Of a stretch of DNA of 64,000 bases, positions 7,383 through 16,616 are shown piece by piece (the stretch's first letter is position 1; every line of letters starts with the position of its first letter). The stretch is from contig NZ_JAPEOQ010000001.1 of assembly GCF_026341035.1 (NCBI RefSeq), forward strand, positions 3,658,001-3,722,000, read 5' to 3'. Position numbers and translations under genes: made by a program. Origin of the DNA: Streptomyces sp. NBC_01016 (lineage in GTDB: Bacteria; Actinomycetota; Actinomycetes; Streptomycetales; Streptomycetaceae). The notes beneath the pieces are model-generated. The model had not been told where the DNA came from. It was given only the letters and a program-made list of their open reading frames with translations, and did not search any database.

Positions 7383-8885
7383 ATGCAGCAACCCGAAGGT
7401 GGAAAGCGCCCCAACATCCTCCTCGTCGTCTCCGACCAGGAGCGCCAACGCGACTGGCTCCCCGCCACGGTCGAACTCCCGTGGCGCGAGCGGCTGCTCG
7501 CCGAAGGCATGGAGTTCACCAACTACTGGACGCACTCCTCGCCCTGCTCACCCTCGCGGGCCACGATGATGACGGGCCAGTACGTCACCCAGCACCAGGT
7601 CGCCGAGAACGTCATCTTCCCCTGGCAGCCCGAGCTCGACCCGTCCGTCACCACGATCGGCGGCGCGCTGCGGCAGGCCGGGTACCGGTCCTCGTACATC
7701 GGCAAATGGCATCTGTCCCGCTCTGCGCGGCCCGACATGGAGGCGTACGGCTACGGGGACTGGGACGGCAACGACCACCACTTCATGGGCCTCGCGGGCA
7801 CCGGAGTGCACTTCGACCCGGTCATCGCGAACAACGCGGCGCACTGGCTGCGCCGCAATGCCCAGGCGGACGAGCCGTGGTTCCTCACCGTCGCGCTCGT
7901 CAACCCGCACGACGTGATGTGGTACCCGGTCGACCAGCCCGAGTACCAGCGCGCGCACCCTCGGACCATGGAGTTCATCCGTCAGTTCCTCGACGGCGAC
8001 TGGGGCGGCGGGCAGGCGATTCCGCCGTACGAGCAGCCCTACGACGAGGTGTTCAGCGAGCTTCCCGCGAACTTCGACGACGATCTGCACACCAAGCCGG
8101 ACACCCAGCGGCAGTGGCGCCACGACCAGCAGCACAGCCTGTACGGCCGCATCGACCCCGCCGACAAGGGCGCGTGGCTGCGCCAGCTCGACTACTACGC
8201 CCAGCTGCACCGCCTCGCCGACGAGTCCCTGGGGAAGGTCCTCGGCGCCCTGGAGGAGTCCGGTGGCTGGGACGACACGATCGTCATCTTCACGTCCGAC
8301 CACGGCGACATGTGCGGCGGCCACGGCCTGCGCTCCAAGGGGCCCTTCGTCTACGACGAGATCATGCGCGTGCCCTGCTACGTGAAGGCGCCGGGGACGA
8401 CCCGGCCCGGTACGGTCAGCGACTCCCTCGCCTCGCACGTCGACCTCGCCTCGACGATCTGCGCGCTCGCGGGGGTGCCCGCGCCCGACTCGTTCCGCGG
8501 AGTGGACCTCACGCCCGTGTTCCGGGACCCGCGGGCATCCGTGCGCGACTACGTGCTGTTCGCGCACGAGGCCACGCACACCCGCCGCATCCAGCGGACG
8601 CGGTACGCGGTGCGCGGCATGTTCGACGGCCGGTTCAAGTACGCCCGCTACTTCGGCGTCGGCGGCGGGCTCCCCGCCGACCTGGGCGAGAAGCCGGAGC
8701 CTTCGACGATGCTCTACGGCCCGGACGCCGACTTCGACGACAACGACCACGAGCTGTACGACCTCCAGGAGGATCCGGGCGAGTTGGTGAATCTCGCCAT
8801 GGACCGGGCACGCCGGGCGGAGCTCAGGGAGCGGTTCGGGAAGCTGCGCGAGGTGGAAGGGGAGGACTTCGCTCCGCTGAGCTGA
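7383..8885 (+). CDS. Sulfatase (formylglycine-dependent type I)
   Basis: A 500-residue alkaline-phosphatase-fold hydrolase. The signature CSPSR at residues 55-59 matches CxPxR, so Cys55 would be oxidised to formylglycine. Metal-site segments include NILLVVSDQERQRDW near the start and FTSDHGDMCGGHG in the second half; YIGKWHLS is also conserved. There is no signal peptide, so the enzyme is probably cytoplasmic. I chose ATG 7383, five bases after AGGAAGG, over an upstream in-frame TTG. It lies just downstream of an MFS exporter under an apparent TetR operator. Aryl- or choline-sulfatase, or phosphonate monoesterase, are all possible activities. Confidence 0.9.
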   Translation: MQQPEGGKRPNILLVVSDQERQRDWLPATVELPWRERLLAEGMEFTNYWTHSSPCSPSRATMMTGQYVTQHQVAENVIFPWQPELDPSVTTIGGALRQAGYRSSYIGKWHLSRSARPDMEAYGYGDWDGNDHHFMGLAGTGVHFDPVIANNAAHWLRRNAQADEPWFLTVALVNPHDVMWYPVDQPEYQRAHPRTMEFIRQFLDGDWGGGQAIPPYEQPYDEVFSELPANFDDDLHTKPDTQRQWRHDQQHSLYGRIDPADKGAWLRQLDYYAQLHRLADESLGKVLGALEESGGWDDTIVIFTSDHGDMCGGHGLRSKGPFVYDEIMRVPCYVKAPGTTRPGTVSDSLASHVDLASTICALAGVPAPDSFRGVDLTPVFRDPRASVRDYVLFAHEATHTRRIQRTRYAVRGMFDGRFKYARYFGVGGGLPADLGEKPEPSTMLYGPDADFDDNDHELYDLQEDPGELVNLAMDRARRAELRERFGKLREVEGEDFAPLS

Positions 8886-8972
8886 CCTGCGCGGCAGTGG
8901 GTGGTCCGGCAGCTGTGGGCAATCTGTGAGCTCACGCCCCATTTGCCGCTCGTGTTTATCCAATCTTCACCA

Positions 8973-8999
8973 AGGGTTGTCCGGATCCCGGACAACCCT
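8973..8999. promoter_or_regulatory. 12-bp perfect inverted repeat before the peptide ABC operon
   Basis: AGGGTTGTCCGG and CCGGACAACCCT are separated by only three bases (ATC), and flanking bases partly extend the pairing. It lies 95 bp before the binding-protein gene and 88 bp after the sulfatase stop. A 3-base loop and no T-run make it a poor terminator, so an operator is preferred; a terminator for the sulfatase is the alternative. A second, smaller inverted repeat AATACG-6-CGTATT follows at 9022-9039. Confidence 0.55.
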
Positions 9000-9093
9000 C
9001 TTGTGTGCGGACTGTATGCGAAATACGTTCTGCCGTATTCCTTGATCGCTCACCGATCGCCCACCCCTCATCTCTTGGCGGAGGTAAGCCCTC

Positions 9094-10704
9094 GTGCGCC
9101 GAAAAGCGGTTGCCCTGACGGCAATTGTCCTGGCGATGTCCACTTTGTCGGCCTGCGGCTCCCTGCAGTCCTCGGCCACGGAGGTGGGCGGGGAGCGGAT
9201 GACCGACAACCGCCCGGTCCGTGACGGCGGAACGCTGACCGTGGCCCTCAACGCCGACCCCGACAAGCTCGACCCGACCCTCGCCCAGACCCTCGTGGGC
9301 CGCACCGTCTTCGCGGGCATGTGCGAGAAGCTCTACGACGTCGACGAGCAGGGGAAGGTCGTGCCGCAGCTCGCGACCCACGAGCCCGAGGTCTCCAAGG
9401 ACGGCCGCACCGTCACCTTCGACGTACGCAAGGACGCCAGGTTCAGCGACGGCACCAGGCTGAACGCCGACGCCGTCGTCACCTCCCTGCTGCGCCACCG
9501 CGACCTCGCCGGCTCCGCCCGCGCCACCGAGCTCGGCCCGCTGAAGTCGGCGAAGGCCACGGGCCCGTACAGCGTGAAGCTCACCCTGAAGCAGCCGTAC
9601 GTGCCGCTGACCGCGGTGCTCGCCGACCGCTCCGGCATGGTGATGTCGCCGACCGCGCTCAAGAAGTACGGCAAGAATTTCACCAACCACCCGTCCTGCG
9701 TGGGTCCCTACCGGTTCGTCGAGCGTGTCGGCGGTGACCGCATCGTGGTCGCCAAGGACCCGAACTACTACGACGCCATGGACGTCCACCTGGACAAGGT
9801 GATCTACAAGCCGATCCCCGACGGCAGCGTCCGCCTCGCCAACCTGCGCTCCGGCGACGTCCAGATCGGCGACCAGATGGTCCCGGTCGACGTGAAGAGC
9901 GCGCTCACCGACAACAAGCTGCGGCTCTTCAACTCGCCCTCGCTCGGCTACCAGGGCATCGGCATCAACGTCGGCAACGTCAAGGGCCTCGGCCAGGCGC
10001 CCGGCAAGGTCGACACGGTGATGGCGAAGGACGTTCGCGTCCGTGAGGCCTTCGAGCTGGCCATCGACCGCGACCTCATCAACAAGGTCGCGTTCCAGGG
10101 CATGTACGAGCCCGCCTGCGGCCCGATGTCCCCGGCGTCCGCGATCGCGCCCGGCGTCAAGGCCTCGCAGTGCCCGAAGCGCGATGTCCCCAAGGCGAAG
10201 CGGCTGTTGAAGGCGGCGGGCGTCAAGGGTGCCGTGCACGTGGAGCTGAAGATCCCCACGACGCCCGAGTGGAGTCGCATCGGCCAGGTCATCCAGGCCA
10301 TGGTCAAGGACGCCGGGTTCGCCCTCACGCTGCGCCCCACCGAGTACGCCACCATGCTCGAGGAGACCGACAACGGGCAGTACCAGGCCTTCCAGAGCGG
10401 CTGGTCCGGACGCCTCGACCCGGACGGCAACATCGCGAGCTTCCTCCAGACCAAGGGCGCGATGAACGCCTACGGTCTCGGCAACCCCGAGATCGACGAG
10501 CTGATCAAGCGCGGCCGCACCGAGTCCGACCCCGCCGAGCGCGACAAGATCTACGCCGAGCTGATCCGCAAGGTGAATGCCGAGCACACCCTGATCTACC
10601 TCTACCGCCAGAAGAACTACGTCGTCACCGGGAAGGACGTCGCGGGTCTGCACGTCTACGGCGACGGCCTCGTCCGAGTCAAGGATGCGGGGTACGTCAA
10701 GTGA
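9094..10704 (+). CDS. Peptide ABC transporter substrate-binding lipoprotein (SBP family 5)
   Basis: A 536-residue lipoprotein starting at GTG after a GGAGG site. The signal ends in lipobox LSAC with Cys21 as the lipidated residue. The mature part has SBP_bac_5 landmarks: GGTLTVALNADPDKLDPTL, then PVTFDVRKDARFSDGTRLNADAVV-type and VREAFELAIDRDLINKVAF segments. It would capture oligopeptides or glutathione-like ligands outside the membrane and pass them to the two permeases encoded next. It is first of six tightly packed genes ending in a gamma-glutamyltransferase, so gamma-glutamyl peptides are a reasonable ligand guess. Confidence 0.93.
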   Translation: MRRKAVALTAIVLAMSTLSACGSLQSSATEVGGERMTDNRPVRDGGTLTVALNADPDKLDPTLAQTLVGRTVFAGMCEKLYDVDEQGKVVPQLATHEPEVSKDGRTVTFDVRKDARFSDGTRLNADAVVTSLLRHRDLAGSARATELGPLKSAKATGPYSVKLTLKQPYVPLTAVLADRSGMVMSPTALKKYGKNFTNHPSCVGPYRFVERVGGDRIVVAKDPNYYDAMDVHLDKVIYKPIPDGSVRLANLRSGDVQIGDQMVPVDVKSALTDNKLRLFNSPSLGYQGIGINVGNVKGLGQAPGKVDTVMAKDVRVREAFELAIDRDLINKVAFQGMYEPACGPMSPASAIAPGVKASQCPKRDVPKAKRLLKAAGVKGAVHVELKIPTTPEWSRIGQVIQAMVKDAGFALTLRPTEYATMLEETDNGQYQAFQSGWSGRLDPDGNIASFLQTKGAMNAYGLGNPEIDELIKRGRTESDPAERDKIYAELIRKVNAEHTLIYLYRQKNYVVTGKDVAGLHVYGDGLVRVKDAGYVK

Positions 10705-11723
10705 CGACCGCTCAAGTGGCCGCAAAGAAGGCCACGTTGAAGAAGTCCGGGCTGCTCGCCGGGCATCCGATGGCCAAGTACGTCCTCACCCGCATCCGGC
10801 AGTCCGTCATCACGATGTTCCTCGTGTCGATCGTCGTGTTCGCCGGCATCCGCGCGCTGCCCGGCGACCCGGCGCTCGCGCTCGCCGGTGAGGAGCGCAG
10901 CCCGAAGGCGCTGGCCGCGATCCGCTCCTCGTACGGGCTCGACGACAACATCGTGGTCCAGTACGGCCGGTTCATCGGGCACGCGCTCCAGGGCGACCTG
11001 GGCAACTCCTCCCGCACCGGTCTCCCGGTCTCCGACGCCATCGCGCAGGCACTGCCCGTCACCCTCGAACTCGCCGCGCTCTCCCTGCTGTTGGCGATCG
11101 TCCTGGGAGTCGGCGCCGGTGTCGTCGCCGCCGTGCGGCGCGGCAAGACGGCCGAGTGGATCGCGAACGCCCTTGCGCTGCTCGGTCTTTCGGTGCCGAC
11201 GTTCTGGCTCGGCATCGTCCTGGTCCTCGCCTTCGCGATCGCTGTGCCGGTCTTCGCGGCCTCCGGGTTCGTCCCGTTCGGCACCGACCCGATCGACAAC
11301 CTGCGCCGCATGGTGCTGCCCGCGATCGTCCTCGGCTCCGGGCTCGCCGCCGTCGTCATGCGCCAGACCCGCGCCGCGATGCTCGACTCGCTCTCCGCGG
11401 ACTACGTGCGCACCGCCCGCGCCAAGGGCCTCTCGCGCCGCGAGGTGGTCGGCGGGCACGCGCTGCGCAACTCGCTCGTCACCGTCGTCACCGTGCTGGG
11501 CCTGCAGCTCGGCCACCTGATCTCCGGCGCGGTCGTCACCGAGCAGATCTTCGTGCTCCCCGGCTTCGGCAAGCTCACCATCGACGCCGTCTTCACCCGT
11601 GACTACGCGACGCTGCAAGGCGTGGTGCTGTGCACGTCGTTCGCGTACATCTTCATCAACCTGCTGGTCGACGTGGCGTACTCGGTCATCGACCCGCGCA
11701 TCCGGCTCGGAGGTGCCCGGTGA
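10701..11723 (+). CDS. Peptide ABC transporter permease, DppB type
   Basis: A 340-residue inner-membrane permease. The GTG start overlaps the stop of the binding-protein gene as GTGA, indicating translational coupling; a much longer frame reading back into that gene is an artefact. The N-terminal MAKYVLTRIRQSVITMFLVSIVVF segment and ALPGDPALALAG are typical of DppB. The EAA coupling motif is visible as YVRTARAKGLSRREVVGGHALRNSL in two overlapping parts near residue 240. It pairs with the DppC-type permease encoded next. Confidence 0.93.
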   Translation: MTTAQVAAKKATLKKSGLLAGHPMAKYVLTRIRQSVITMFLVSIVVFAGIRALPGDPALALAGEERSPKALAAIRSSYGLDDNIVVQYGRFIGHALQGDLGNSSRTGLPVSDAIAQALPVTLELAALSLLLAIVLGVGAGVVAAVRRGKTAEWIANALALLGLSVPTFWLGIVLVLAFAIAVPVFAASGFVPFGTDPIDNLRRMVLPAIVLGSGLAAVVMRQTRAAMLDSLSADYVRTARAKGLSRREVVGGHALRNSLVTVVTVLGLQLGHLISGAVVTEQIFVLPGFGKLTIDAVFTRDYATLQGVVLCTSFAYIFINLLVDVAYSVIDPRIRLGGAR

Positions 11724-12595
11724 CCACCCTCGCCCTGACGGGAATACGGGCCCGTGCCGCCAAGAGCGGCAAGCTGCGCGCCCTGCGCAAGAACAAGCTC
11801 GCCATGACCGGCGCCGTCATCGCCGCGGTCTTCGTGCTCGCCGCGCTGTTCGCACCGCTCGTCGCGCCGTACGACCCCGCGCGCGCCAACTTCGAGGACG
11901 TGCTCGCCGCGCCGAGCTGGGCGCACTGGCTGGGCACCGACGACCTCGGGCGCGACCAGCTGTCCCGCGTCGTGTTCGGGGCCCGCGCCTCGATGCAGGT
12001 CGGCGTGCTCGCGGTCGTGCTCGCCTTCGTCGTCGGCGTCCCGCTCGGCCTGCTCGCCGGGTACTACGGCAAGCTCGCCGACAGCGTCGTGTCCCGCGTC
12101 ACCGACACGATGCTCGCCTTCCCCTTCCTGGTCCTGGCCGTCGGCCTCGCCGCCGTCCTCGGCCCCTCGCTCACCAACGCGACCATCGCCATCGGCATCT
12201 CGCAGATCCCGGCCGTCATCCGGATCTCCCGCGCCGAGACGCTCCGCCTCAAGCACGTGGACTACGTGGCCGCGGCCGTCGCCAACGGAGGCGGCGACGG
12301 CACCATCCTGTTCCGGCACATCCTGCCCAACGCCACCTCGGCGCTGATCGTGCAGGCCACCGTGGGCATCCCCACCGCCATCATCGGCGAGGCACTGCTC
12401 AGCTTCCTCGGCCTCGGCGTGCAGCCGCCCGAGCCGTCCCTCGGCGTGATGCTGTCGTCCGCCCAGTCCTTCCTCGCGCCCGCGCCCTGGATGGCGGTGT
12501 TCCCCGGCCTCGCGGTCGTCGCTGCGACGCTGGCGTTCAACCTGCTCGGCGACGGCCTGCGCGACGTCCTCGACCCCCGTGGAGCGACCCGATGA
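11720..12595 (+). CDS. Peptide ABC transporter permease, DppC type
   Basis: A 291-residue permease whose GTG start again overlaps the upstream stop as GTGA. DppC hallmarks are the N-terminal LRKNKLAMTGAVIAAVFVL, the periplasmic HWLGTDDLGRDQLSRV segment and the late LSFLGLGVQPPEPSLGVML. The cytoplasmic coupling loop reads HVDYVAAAVANGGGDGTILF. About six membrane helices are expected. It forms the heterodimeric pore with the preceding permease. Confidence 0.93.
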   Translation: MTTLALTGIRARAAKSGKLRALRKNKLAMTGAVIAAVFVLAALFAPLVAPYDPARANFEDVLAAPSWAHWLGTDDLGRDQLSRVVFGARASMQVGVLAVVLAFVVGVPLGLLAGYYGKLADSVVSRVTDTMLAFPFLVLAVGLAAVLGPSLTNATIAIGISQIPAVIRISRAETLRLKHVDYVAAAVANGGGDGTILFRHILPNATSALIVQATVGIPTAIIGEALLSFLGLGVQPPEPSLGVMLSSAQSFLAPAPWMAVFPGLAVVAATLAFNLLGDGLRDVLDPRGATR

Positions 12596-13608
12596 CCTCT
12601 GAGACCTCCGAACCAGTCCTCAGCGTCCGGGACCTGTCGGTGTCCTTCCGCTCCGACACCCGCACCGTGCACGCCGTCGACCAGGTCTCCTTCGACCTGC
12701 GCGCCGGTGAAGTGCTCGCCGTGGTGGGGGAGTCGGGCTGCGGCAAGTCCGTCACCTCCATGGCCGTCATGGGACTCCTCCCGCCCACCGCGCACATCAC
12801 CGGCTCCGTCCGGATCGGAGACAAGGAGCTCGCGGGCGCGGACGACAGGGCGTACGGGAAGATCCGCGGCAACGAGATCGCGATGATCTTCCAGGAGCCG
12901 ATGACGTCCCTGAACCCGGTGCTCACCATCGGGCGGCAGATCGGCGAAGTACTCCGCCGCCACCAGGGGCTGAACAAGAAGCAGGCACGCGCGCGTGCCG
13001 TCGAACTCCTCGACCTCGTGGGCATCCCCGCGCCGGCCGAGCGCGTCGACGAGTACCCGCACCAGCTGTCCGGCGGTATGCGCCAGCGCGTCATGATCGC
13101 CATCGCGGTGGCCTGCGACCCGGCGGTGCTCATCGCCGACGAGCCGACGACCGCGCTCGACGTGACCGTGCAGGCGGGCATCCTGGAGGTGCTCCAGGCG
13201 CTGCGCGAGCGGCTCGGCACCGCCATCGTCCTCATCACGCACGACCTCGGCGTGGTGGCCGACACCGCCGACCGGGTGCTCGTCATGTACGCGGGCCGGC
13301 CGGTCGAACAGGCGCCGGTGCACGAGCTGTTCGCCGACCCCAAGCACCCGTACACGCGCGGGCTGCTCTCCGCCGTGCTGCGGCCCGGCGGCGAGGGCAA
13401 GCGGCGGCTCCCCGAGATCCCCGGACTCGTGCCGAGCCTCGACTCCCAGCCCGAGGCCTGCACCTTCGCGCCGCGCTGCGCCCGCGCCGACGACACCTGT
13501 ACGTCGAGCCGTCCCGGCCTCAAGGCCGTCGCCGCGGACGCCGGGGCCGACGCCCCGCACCGCGCCGCCTGCTGGCACCCGCACACCCTCCAGGAGACCG
13601 CTTCATGA
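12592..13608 (+). CDS. Peptide ABC transporter ATPase, DppD type
   Basis: A 338-residue nucleotide-binding subunit. Walker A is GESGCGKS at residues 46-53, the Q-loop MIFQEPMTSLNP, the signature LSGGMRQR, and Walker B VLIADEPTTALD, with ITHDLG as the H-loop. The C-terminal oligopeptide/dipeptide domain includes ACTFAPRCARADDTC with the Cys pattern that ligates a cluster in some family members. ATG overlaps the upstream stop by four bases. It powers import together with the DppF-type ATPase. Confidence 0.94.
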   Translation: MTSETSEPVLSVRDLSVSFRSDTRTVHAVDQVSFDLRAGEVLAVVGESGCGKSVTSMAVMGLLPPTAHITGSVRIGDKELAGADDRAYGKIRGNEIAMIFQEPMTSLNPVLTIGRQIGEVLRRHQGLNKKQARARAVELLDLVGIPAPAERVDEYPHQLSGGMRQRVMIAIAVACDPAVLIADEPTTALDVTVQAGILEVLQALRERLGTAIVLITHDLGVVADTADRVLVMYAGRPVEQAPVHELFADPKHPYTRGLLSAVLRPGGEGKRRLPEIPGLVPSLDSQPEACTFAPRCARADDTCTSSRPGLKAVAADAGADAPHRAACWHPHTLQETAS

Positions 13609-14669
13609 GCCCCGACAAGCCCGGTCAGAGCACACCGGTCCTCGAACTCACCGACCTGGAACGTCACTTCGCGGGATCCACCGGCACCGTGCGCGCCGCC
13701 GACGGCGTCTCCTTGACCGTCGGGCGCGGCGAGGTCGTCGGCCTCGTCGGCGAGTCCGGCAGCGGCAAGTCGACCGTCGGGCGCTGCGCCGTCCGCCTCG
13801 ACGATCCCACCGGCGGCACCGTGCGCATCAACGGCACCGACGTGACCACCATGTCGCGGCGCGCCCTGCGGCCGCTGCGCAAGGACTTCCACCTGGTCTT
13901 CCAGGACCCCTCGTCCTCGCTCGACCCGCGGATGACCGTCGGCCAGATCGTCGCCGAGCCGCTCAAGCTGCATGGCATCGCGAAGGGCGAGGCGGCACGC
14001 GCGCGTGTGGCCGAACTCCTCGACCAGGTGGGGCTGCGCCCCGAGCACGCCGACCGGCACCCGCACGAGCTCTCCGGCGGCCAGCGCCAGCGCATCTCCA
14101 TCGCCCGCGCGCTGTCCGTCGAGCCGGATCTGTTGATCGCCGACGAGCCGACCTCCGCGCTCGACGTGTCCGTGCAGGCCTCGGTCCTCAACCTCCTCGC
14201 CGACCTGCAGCGCGACCGTGGCTTCGGCTGCCTGTTCATCACGCACGACCTCGCGGCCGTCGAGTACCTCGCCGACCGGATCGCCGTCATGTATCTGGGC
14301 CAGATCGTCGAACAGGCGCCCACGAAGGAGCTGTTCGCGGACCCGAAGCACCCCTACACGCAGGCGCTGCTCTCGGCCGCGCCCGTTCCCGACCCGACCA
14401 CGCAGCGCAGCCGCCAACGCATCGTCCTCAGCGGCGAGTTGCCCAGCCCCCTGGCCCCGCCCGCCGGCTGCCGCTTCCACACGCGCTGCCCGCTCGCCGT
14501 CGACCGCTGCCGCACCGAAATCCCGGCGCTGCGCACGCTGGAGGGCGGCCGGGAAGTCTCCTGCCACCTCGTCGGCGACGACGGCACGGCCCCGGACGCG
14601 GCCGCACCGCCGGACGAACTGTCGACAGCGTCTCGTACGATCCCCAGCACCCGCACCGCCTCCCGCTAG
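13605..14669 (+). CDS. Peptide ABC transporter ATPase, DppF type
   Basis: A 354-residue ATPase paralogous to the preceding gene. Walker A is GESGSGKS at 49-56, the Q-loop [14 protein letters not shown], the signature LSGGQRQR, Walker [13 protein letters not shown] and H-loop ITHDLAAVE. The C-terminal [14 protein letters not shown] retains the Cys-rich oligopeptide-transporter tail. The start ATG overlaps the DppD stop by four bases. A Thr/Arg-rich tail ends 8 bp before the gamma-glutamyltransferase. Confidence 0.94.
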   Translation: MSPDKPGQSTPVLELTDLERHFAGSTGTVRAADGVSLTVGRGEVVGLVGESGSGKSTVGRCAVRLDDPTGGTVRINGTDVTTMSRRALRPLRKDFHLVFQDPSSSLDPRMTVGQIVAEPLKLHGIAKGEAARARVAELLDQVGLRPEHADRHPHELSGGQRQRISIARALSVEPDLLIADEPTSALDVSVQASVLNLLADLQRDRGFGCLFITHDLAAVEYLADRIAVMYLGQIVEQAPTKELFADPKHPYTQALLSAAPVPDPTTQRSRQRIVLSGELPSPLAPPAGCRFHTRCPLAVDRCRTEIPALRTLEGGREVSCHLVGDDGTAPDAAAPPDELSTASRTIPSTRTASR

Positions 14670-14677
14670 GAGCTTCC

Positions 14678-16516
14678 TTGTTCACGACCCGCCCGACCCT
14701 GCAGGGCACCTTCGGCATGGTGTCCTCCACGCACTACCTCGCCTCCCAGTCCGCGATGGCGGTCCTCGAGGACGGCGGCAACGCCTACGACGCCGCCGTC
14801 GCCGCGGGCTTCGTGCTGCACGTCGTGGAGCCGCACCTGAACGGGCCCGCCGGCGAGGTGCCGATCATCCTGGCGCCGACCGGGGGAGAGGTGCAGGTGC
14901 TGTGCGGGCAGGGCGGGGCACCGGAGGGAGCCACCGTCGCGCACTACAAGTCCCTCGGCCTGGACCTCGTCCCCGGTACGGGACCCCTCGCGGCCGCCGT
15001 CCCCGGCGCGTTCGACGCCTGGATGCTCCTCTTGAAGGACCACGGCACCAAGACCCTCGCCGACGTCCTCAAGTACGCCATCGGGTACGCCGAGGACGGG
15101 CACGCGCCCGTGGAGCGCGTCGGCGAGACCGTCGAGACCGTACGCGAGCTCTTCGAGACCGAGTGGGCCTCGTCCGCCGAGGTCTACCTGGTCGACGGCA
15201 AGTCCCCCAAGCCCGGTGAGCTGCTGCGCAACCAGAAGCTCGCCGCCACCTGGAAGCGCGTCATAGCCGAGTCCGAGGAGGCCGGCGGCGCCGGCAGTGC
15301 CAACCGGGTCGCCCAGATCGAGGCCGCCCGCAAGGTGTGGCGCGAGGGCTTCATCGCCGAGGCGCTGGTCCGCCAGTCGCAGCGGCCCACGAAGGACACC
15401 AGCGGCGAGCGGCACGTCGGCACGCTGACCGCCGAGGACCTCGCCGGCTGGTCGGCGTCCTACGAGGCCCCGGCGACGTACGAGTGGAACGGCTGGACGC
15501 TGTGCAAGGCCGGCGGCTGGAGCCAGGGCCCCGCCTTCCTCCAGCAGCTCGCCCTGCTCCCGCCCGAGCTGCCCGCCCACGGGTCCGCCGACTACGTCCA
15601 CCTGCTCGTCGAGGGCTGCAAGCTCGCGATGGCGGACCGCGAGGCCTGGTACGGCGACGCGGCCGACGTCCCCGTGGACACGCTGCTCTCCGACGAGTAC
15701 AACGCCGCGCGCCGCGCCCTCATCGACCCGGAGAAGGCCTCCCACGAGCTGCGTCCGGGCAGCCCGCTGGGCGCCGAGCCGCGCCTGAGCGCGCACGCCG
15801 ACGCGGTCGCCGCGGGTGAGGAGGGCTTCGACGCCATGGGCGTCGCGGGCGCGGGCGAGCCCACCGTGCAGAAGTCCACCGCGGACGAGGAGGTGTCCGC
15901 GAACGGCGCCACCCGCGGTGACACCTGCCACATCGACATCGTCGACCGCTGGGGCAACATGGTCGCCGCCACGCCCTCCGGCGGCTGGCTCCAGGCCAAC
16001 CCCGTCGTCCCCGAGCTGGGCTTCCCGCTCGGCACCCGCCTCCAGATGGCCTGGCTGGACGAGGGCCTGCCGAACTCCCTCACGCCCGGCAAGCGCCCCC
16101 GCACCACGCTCACCCCGTCCCTCGCCCTGAAGGACGGCGTCCCGGTCATGGCCTTCGGCACGCCCGGCGGCGACCAGCAGGACCAGTGGCAGGTGCACTT
16201 CTTCCTGGCGGTGGCGCTGCGTGGGACGGTGCGCGGCGGGCTCGACCTCCAGGGCGCCATCGACGCCCCGAACTGGCACAACGACTCGTTCCCCGGCTCC
16301 TTCTTCCCCCGCGGCATGCGGCCGGGATCGGTCACCGTCGAGTCGCGGATCGGCGAGGAGGTCGTCGCCGAGCTGCGCCGCCGCGGCCACGACGTGACCG
16401 TCGGCGACGCCTGGTCCGAGGGCCGCCTGTGCGCCGTCGCCCGGGACCCGCGCACCGGCGTCCTGTCGGCGGCGGCGAACCCGCGCGGCATGCAGGGCTA
16501 CGCGGTCGGTCGCTGA
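14678..16516 (+). CDS. Gamma-glutamyltransferase family protein (Ntn hydrolase)
   Basis: A 612-residue protein starting at TTG, five bases after AGGAG. The predicted autocleavage nucleophile is Thr416 in GDTCHIDIVD, at the position of the family catalytic Thr that becomes the N-terminus of the small subunit. FGTPGGDQQDQW in the small subunit carries the glycine pair of the oxyanion region. There is no signal peptide, unlike secreted GGTs, so it should act in the cytoplasm on imported substrate. It is last in the peptide ABC operon and would remove gamma-glutamyl groups from imported peptides. A cephalosporin-acylase-like amidase is the main alternative. Confidence 0.88.
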   Translation: MFTTRPTLQGTFGMVSSTHYLASQSAMAVLEDGGNAYDAAVAAGFVLHVVEPHLNGPAGEVPIILAPTGGEVQVLCGQGGAPEGATVAHYKSLGLDLVPGTGPLAAAVPGAFDAWMLLLKDHGTKTLADVLKYAIGYAEDGHAPVERVGETVETVRELFETEWASSAEVYLVDGKSPKPGELLRNQKLAATWKRVIAESEEAGGAGSANRVAQIEAARKVWREGFIAEALVRQSQRPTKDTSGERHVGTLTAEDLAGWSASYEAPATYEWNGWTLCKAGGWSQGPAFLQQLALLPPELPAHGSADYVHLLVEGCKLAMADREAWYGDAADVPVDTLLSDEYNAARRALIDPEKASHELRPGSPLGAEPRLSAHADAVAAGEEGFDAMGVAGAGEPTVQKSTADEEVSANGATRGDTCHIDIVDRWGNMVAATPSGGWLQANPVVPELGFPLGTRLQMAWLDEGLPNSLTPGKRPRTTLTPSLALKDGVPVMAFGTPGGDQQDQWQVHFFLAVALRGTVRGGLDLQGAIDAPNWHNDSFPGSFFPRGMRPGSVTVESRIGEEVVAELRRRGHDVTVGDAWSEGRLCAVARDPRTGVLSAAANPRGMQGYAVGR

Positions 16517-16616
16517 CCCGTCACGGACGGTGGGCGGCACCCGGATGTCTTCGAGGTGTCGCCCGCCGTTCACCTGCCGTGAGGGCGTTGTCAGTGGGCT
16601 GTGTTCTCATGGAGAC

